A DNA stretch of 37,156 bases from Pseudonocardia sp. (GTDB lineage: Bacteria > Actinomycetota > Actinomycetes > Mycobacteriales > Pseudonocardiaceae): positions 1-37,156 of the forward strand of contig NZ_JAJCYB010000085.1 of NCBI RefSeq assembly GCF_029263155.1, written 5' to 3'. The position numbers and the translations under genes are program-made. The notes beneath the pieces are model-generated. The model did not search any database. It was not told where the DNA came from and worked only from the letters and a program-made list of their open reading frames with translations. Of the stretch, positions 33,829-37,156 are shown piece after piece. How positions within the stretch are numbered: position 1 is the stretch's first letter; each line of letters starts with the position of its first letter.

Positions 33829-34512
33829 GTGGGCGTGCACATCCTGCTCGTGGAGGACGACGACCGCATCGCCGCGGCGCTGCGACCGGCGCTGCACCGG
33901 CACGGGATGACGACGACGCGGCTCGCGCGCGGGCGCGGTGCCGTCGATCATCTCGCCGGGGTGGACGTCGTGCTGCTCGACCTCGGGCTGCCCGACGTCG
34001 ACGGGGTGGACGTCTGCCGGGAGATCCGCGCGGTGAGCGAGGTCCCGGTGATCGTGGTGTCGGCGCGGGGCGAGGTGGACGACCGCATCCTGGGCCTGCA
34101 TTCCGGCGCCGACGACTATCTCGTCAAGCCCTACGACATCGGCGAGCTCGTCGCGCGGGTGCATGCGGTGTACCGGCGCAGGCGGATGGAGGCGGGCCCG
34201 GACGCCGCCGTCGACGTGGTCGAGATCGACGGCGTCGTGGTCGACCTGACGCGCCACACCGTCACGGCCGGCGGAAGGGCGGTGGCGCTGACGCGCAAGG
34301 AGTTCCAGGTGCTCGCGCTGCTCGCCAGCTCGGGCGGGGCGGTGTGCACGCGCGGCCGGATCGTCGCCGAGGTGTGGGGTCGCAGCTGGGCGGGCGCCAA
34401 CCGCACGCTCGACGTCCACGTCGCGACGCTGCGCACCAAGCTCGGACGTCCGGAGCTGGTGCAGACCGTGCGCGGTGTCGGCTACCGGCTCGGGCTCCCC
34501 GGGGGCGAGTGA
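33829..34512 (+). CDS. gluR: Response regulator GluR (OmpR/PhoB family)
   Basis: 227 aa. Receiver domain (1-118) with acidic pocket VEDDD, phosphoacceptor Asp51 (LLDLGLPD), SARGE in the switch strand, and LVKPYD with the conserved Lys. The C-terminal OmpR winged helix (130-222) has [27 protein letters not shown] and VRGVGYRLG. By position it is the counterpart of S. coelicolor GluR, which activates gluABCD in answer to glutamate. GTG 33829 is used; GTG 33835, two codons on, would fit VHILLVEDD equally well. The kinase gene follows after 3 nt. Confidence 0.92.
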   Translation: MGVHILLVEDDDRIAAALRPALHRHGMTTTRLARGRGAVDHLAGVDVVLLDLGLPDVDGVDVCREIRAVSEVPVIVVSARGEVDDRILGLHSGADDYLVKPYDIGELVARVHAVYRRRRMEAGPDAAVDVVEIDGVVVDLTRHTVTAGGRAVALTRKEFQVLALLASSGGAVCTRGRIVAEVWGRSWAGANRTLDVHVATLRTKLGRPELVQTVRGVGYRLGLPGGE

Positions 34513-34515
34513 CCC

Positions 34516-35940
34516 GTGGGCGGCCGGCTGCTGGTGATCATGGTGTTCGTCGTGGGGCTGCTCGCCGCGGGCCTGGGTGTCCCGCTCGCGCTGACCTACG
34601 CCGCGGCCACCCAGCAGAACCTGTTCACCGAGCGCTTCGCCGACACCGTCTACTTCGCGTCGCGGTCCGAGCGCCCGCTCACCGAGGCCGACACCACCTC
34701 GCTGGAGCAGGAGCTGCGGCGCTGGGACGAGCTCTACCGCGACGCCGTGCTGGTGTTCGACGCGCGCGGTGAGCAGCTCGTCGTCTCCTCGCGGATCCCG
34801 GCGCCCGCCCTGAGCGAGAGCGGTCGGGCCCGGGTGGCCCTCGCGGTGGCGCGCCAGCCCTCGGAGCCCTACCCGCTGCTGATGCCGTGGGACGACCGCC
34901 CGCTCGTGCTGGCCGAGCCCGTCCTCGACGACACCGAGCTGCGCGGTGTCGTCGTCACGATCTCCTCGACGGCCGCGGTGCGGGCCGAGGAGCTGCGCGT
35001 GTGGTCGCTCGTGGCCGCCGCGGCGCTGCTGGCACTCGCGTTGGGTGTGCTCGTGGCGCTGCCGGTGGTGCGCTGGATCCTGCGCCCGGTCCGCCGCCTC
35101 GACGAGGGCACGGGACGGGTGGCGGCCGCGGTGCTCGCCGGCGCCCGACCCGAGCCGGTGTCGGACGGGTCGGGCCCGCCGGAGCTGCGGCGGCTCTCGG
35201 CGTCGTTCGACGAGATGGCCGAGAAGGTCGCGCAGGCCCACTCCGCGCAGCGCGCGTTCGTGGCCGACGCCAGCCACCAGCTGCGCAACCCGCTGACCGC
35301 GCTGCGACTGCGGCTGTCCAACCTGGACGGTCACGTGGACGCGGCGGCGACCGACGACCACGTGGCCGCGCTGGAGGAGGTCGAGCGGCTGTCCACGCTG
35401 CTCGACGGGCTGCTGGCGCTCGCGCGGGCCGAGCGTGCCGCACCGCTGGTCGAGGTGGACGTCGACGCGGGCGTCGACGACCGGATCGAGGCCTGGCGCC
35501 CGCTCGCCGAGCACTGCGGGCTCACCCTGCGCCGCGCCGGCCCGCGCGGGCTGCGGGCGACGGGGCCCGCGGGCGTCGTCGAGACGGTGCTGGACGCGCT
35601 GCTGGACAACGCCGTCAAGTTCAGTCCCGACGGCGGCACGATCACGGTGTCCACCGCCGCCACCGCCGCCCACGTCGAGGTGGCGGTCCGCGACACCGGC
35701 CCCGGGCTCGCCGCCGACGAGCTGGAACGCGCCACCGACCGGTTCTGGCGCAGCCCCGGCCAGATCAACACCGACGGCTCGGGACTGGGCCTGGCCATCG
35801 TGTCCAGAACCGTGGAGCTCGGCGGCGGTGAGCTGACCCTGGAGCTACCGGCTGGCGGCGGCCTCCAGGTGGTGGCCCGCCTCCCCCCAGGCCCCGATCG
35901 GTCACAGCAGGGTGGCTCTGCTCCGGTCCAGTCGGAGTAG
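34516..35940 (+). CDS. gluK: Sensor histidine kinase GluK
   Basis: 474 aa, membrane kinase. Helix 1 (5-29), an extracytoplasmic sensor of about 130 residues, helix 2 (about 162-184), HAMP (185-240), and the H-box ADASHQLRNPLTALRLRL with His254. ATPase motifs: N-box LLDNAVKFSPDGG, G1 DTGPGLA and G2 GSGLGLAIV. The counterpart in S. coelicolor senses extracellular glutamate directly. The last 13 codons and the stop lie inside a 26-bp terminator hairpin, so the C-terminal residues (RSQQGGSAPVQSE) are probably shaped by RNA, not protein, constraint. GTG start. Confidence 0.93.
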   Translation: MGGRLLVIMVFVVGLLAAGLGVPLALTYAAATQQNLFTERFADTVYFASRSERPLTEADTTSLEQELRRWDELYRDAVLVFDARGEQLVVSSRIPAPALSESGRARVALAVARQPSEPYPLLMPWDDRPLVLAEPVLDDTELRGVVVTISSTAAVRAEELRVWSLVAAAALLALALGVLVALPVVRWILRPVRRLDEGTGRVAAAVLAGARPEPVSDGSGPPELRRLSASFDEMAEKVAQAHSAQRAFVADASHQLRNPLTALRLRLSNLDGHVDAAATDDHVAALEEVERLSTLLDGLLALARAERAAPLVEVDVDAGVDDRIEAWRPLAEHCGLTLRRAGPRGLRATGPAGVVETVLDALLDNAVKFSPDGGTITVSTAATAAHVEVAVRDTGPGLAADELERATDRFWRSPGQINTDGSGLGLAIVSRTVELGGGELTLELPAGGGLQVVARLPPGPDRSQQGGSAPVQSE

Positions 35941-35958
35941 AGCCACCCTGCTGTGACC
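35900..35958. terminator. Long bidirectional terminator overlapping the gluK stop
   Basis: A perfect 20-bp stem (35900-35919 with 35939-35958), then a G-T pair (35920, 35938), then CTCCG/CGGAG (35921-35925, 35933-35937) and a 7-nt loop: 26 bp in all. It serves the convergent gluK and TAXI genes; the gluK stop TAG (35938-35940) is within it. Confidence 0.88.
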
Positions 35959-36008
35959 GCGCAGGGCGGCGAGCAGATCGACGGGCTGCGGGAGCAGGTG
36001 CGGCGGGC

Positions 36009-36962
36009 TCAGCCGCGTTCGGACCGGTAGTACCGTTCCGCGCCCGGGTGCAGCAGGATCGGCTGGGTACTGATCGCGGCCCGCGGGTCGATCGTCATCG
36101 TGCTCGGACCGGCCTCGGAGAGCATGGCCTGCTCCTCGAACAGCACCCGCACCAGCGCCGCGGCCAGGTCGTCCGGCAGCGCGGCGTCGACGAGCAGGTA
36201 GTTGCGCACCAGCATCGTCGTGACCGGCACGGTGACGCCACGGTAGATCTGCGCGGGGGCCGTGCCCGGGGCGTACACGGGATAGCGGGCGCGGACCGCG
36301 GTGAGCACACCGTCGGCGTCGAGGTCGAGCAGCCGGATCGGCAGGCCCTCGGCCAGCTCCCGCACGGCCGGTGTCGGCAGCCCGCCCGACCAGAAGAACG
36401 CGTCGATCTGCCCGGCGGCCATCGCCGCCGCGGACCCGTCGAGGCCGAGCTGGACCGCGCGCAGGTCGGCGGTGGCGAGCCCGGCCGCGTCGAGCAGGCG
36501 ACCTGCCACCAGCGCCACCCCCGAGTTGGTCGCACCCACCGACACCCGTGCTCCGCGCAGGTCGTCGACCGTGGTGATCGGGGAGTCGGCCGGCACGACG
36601 ACGTGCAGCACGTCGTCGTAGATGCGGGCGAGCGCGCGGGGGGCGGCCGGGTCGTCCGCCGCGAGTCCCGCCAACCCGCTCGCCGCGGCGTCGGCCTGGC
36701 TGAACACGACGTCCGCCTCGCCCGCGGCGAGCATCGCGACGTTCTGCACCGATCCGGCGGTGTTGAGGACCTCGGGGTGGCGGGTGAACCGCAGCTCGGC
36801 CTGCCAGGCCCGGGCCAGCGCCGTACCGAGCTGGAAGTAGACACCGCTCGCCGACCCGGTCGCGATCCGCAGCCGGACATCGGCGAGGGGGCTGCTGCAC
36901 GAGGGGAGCAGCGCGGCGGCCGCCAGCGCACCCAGCACCGTCCGGCGCCGCACCCTCGTCAT
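36009..36962 (-). CDS. TAXI family TRAP-type solute-binding lipoprotein
   Basis: 317 aa. Arg-rich start RVRRRTVLG plus a hydrophobic stretch and lipobox LPSC; Cys22 is the likely lipid site, possibly by Tat. The mature protein matches TAXI (TRAP-associated extracytoplasmic immunogenic) proteins: RLRIATGSASGVYFQLGTAL, NTAGSVQNVAMLAAGEADVVFSQAD (cut), RGARVSVGATNSG, AAGQIDAFFWSGGLPTPAV and HPGAERYYRERG-like end. No DctM-type permease is in the window. TAXI proteins are often next to sensor kinases; here it converges with gluK, so an accessory sensing role is possible (inference). ATG start with GGCAGGA 8 nt upstream. Confidence 0.9.
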   Translation of the reverse strand: MTRVRRRTVLGALAAAALLPSCSSPLADVRLRIATGSASGVYFQLGTALARAWQAELRFTRHPEVLNTAGSVQNVAMLAAGEADVVFSQADAAASGLAGLAADDPAAPRALARIYDDVLHVVVPADSPITTVDDLRGARVSVGATNSGVALVAGRLLDAAGLATADLRAVQLGLDGSAAAMAAGQIDAFFWSGGLPTPAVRELAEGLPIRLLDLDADGVLTAVRARYPVYAPGTAPAQIYRGVTVPVTTMLVRNYLLVDAALPDDLAAALVRVLFEEQAMLSEAGPSTMTIDPRAAISTQPILLHPGAERYYRSERG

Positions 36963-37006
36963 GTGCGCATCCTGCCGCCGGTTCGCCGGGACGTCGAGCG
37001 GGCGCC

Positions 37007-37012
37007 TACGCT
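37007..37012 (+). promoter_or_regulatory. Possible -10 box just before the group II intron
   Basis: TACGCT, 7 nt before a GTG at 37020-37022, matching the leaderless pattern used by other genes here. The intron-like sequence begins at 37023. Confidence 0.4.
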
Positions 37013-37022
37013 GGCAGCGGTG

Positions 37023-37156
37023 GTGCGTCCTGAAAGCTGGATCAGGCCAGCGGGTGTGAGTCCCGCCTGGGTAGGTACCGGAGCGCCCAGTAGCAGGCCC
37101 CGGTTCGTCGGAGAGATCCGGCGGGCTGAGCGGGGCGTCGAGAGCCTCTTCGGAGG
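37023..37156 (+). ncRNA. 5' end of a group II intron (cut by the window edge)
   Basis: GTGCG at 37023-37027 is the group II 5' consensus (GUGYG). Domain-I-like text follows: GGGTGTGAGTCCCGCC and GAGCGCCCAGTAGC. Nested stems support a folded RNA: GCGGG (37050-37054) with CCCGC (37062-37066), CTGGG (37067-37071) with CCCAG (37086-37090), and GCCCCG (37097-37102) with CGGGGC (37131-37136). The reverse transcriptase and the 3' end would lie to the right. A frame is also open from 37020 through the edge, so a coding start is the other reading, but the stems favour RNA. Confidence 0.55.

Noticed and set aside
37020..37156. Ordinary protein start reading into the right edge
   Set aside because: The frame is open, but the GTGCG start and three successive complementary stems fit a group II intron better. 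Kept only as the alternative reading.

Overview
The window looks like chromosome from a very GC-rich actinomycete, most likely a Pseudonocardiaceae member (Pseudonocardia or a relative). The signs are DUF3046-recA-recX order, a mycothiol-type DsbA-fold protein, the gluABCD-gluRK neighbourhood known from Streptomyces, a mycobacterial-type succinate dehydrogenase 1, frequent GTG starts, and many genes that seem leaderless (a TANNNT box 6-8 nt before the start codon). This is inferred from content only; no marker RNA gene is present.

Layout. 25-10415: DNA-repair genes nei2 and lhr (minus strand), with DUF6412, a YidC paralogue and a PIG-L-like/methyltransferase fusion between them; then a hemerythrin-domain protein, a tiny membrane protein and a class III CoA-transferase. 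10440-14034: DUF3046, recA and recX. recA carries a 365-residue LAGLIDADG intein at the M. leprae-type site, and two DNA-damage promoters stand upstream (a LexA box, and a RecA-NDp/PafBC-type site). 14064-15727: a single-cysteine DsbA-fold protein behind a LysR regulator. 16126-23220: two different complex II operons in tandem, a diheme-type sdhCAB and then a mycobacterial Sdh1 (type F) sdhCAB. 23221-23607: a REP-like nest of inverted repeats. 24057-27174: an unfamiliar redox cluster with an unknown protein, a membrane-anchored CxxC thioredoxin-like protein, a Tat-exported six-cysteine protein, a membrane protein interrupted by an in-frame TGA, and a small CPSC protein. 27341-30146: an S9 peptidase and two small secreted proteins in DNA that reads as less GC-rich. 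30432-36962: glutamate ABC transporter gluABCD, the divergent two-component system gluRK, and a TAXI-type lipoprotein. From 37023 to the right edge: the apparent 5' end of a group II intron, directly after a possible leaderless start codon.

Most notable. The membrane protein at 26120-26857 has its own leaderless promoter, an in-frame TGA at 26288-26290, and then 189 more open codons ending in a GTGA overlap with the next redox gene. A 7-bp hairpin with a GGUCU loop begins 25 nt after the TGA, and its loop lies 32 nt after it. That resembles a bacterial SECIS element, so a selenoprotein is possible, but a simple nonsense mutation or sequencing error is not excluded.

How the genes work together: nei2, lhr, recA and recX serve DNA repair and recombination; the two complex II operons feed succinate electrons to the quinone pool by two architectures; gluRK probably controls gluABCD; the 24-27 kb cluster probably makes or maintains disulfides in an exported protein.
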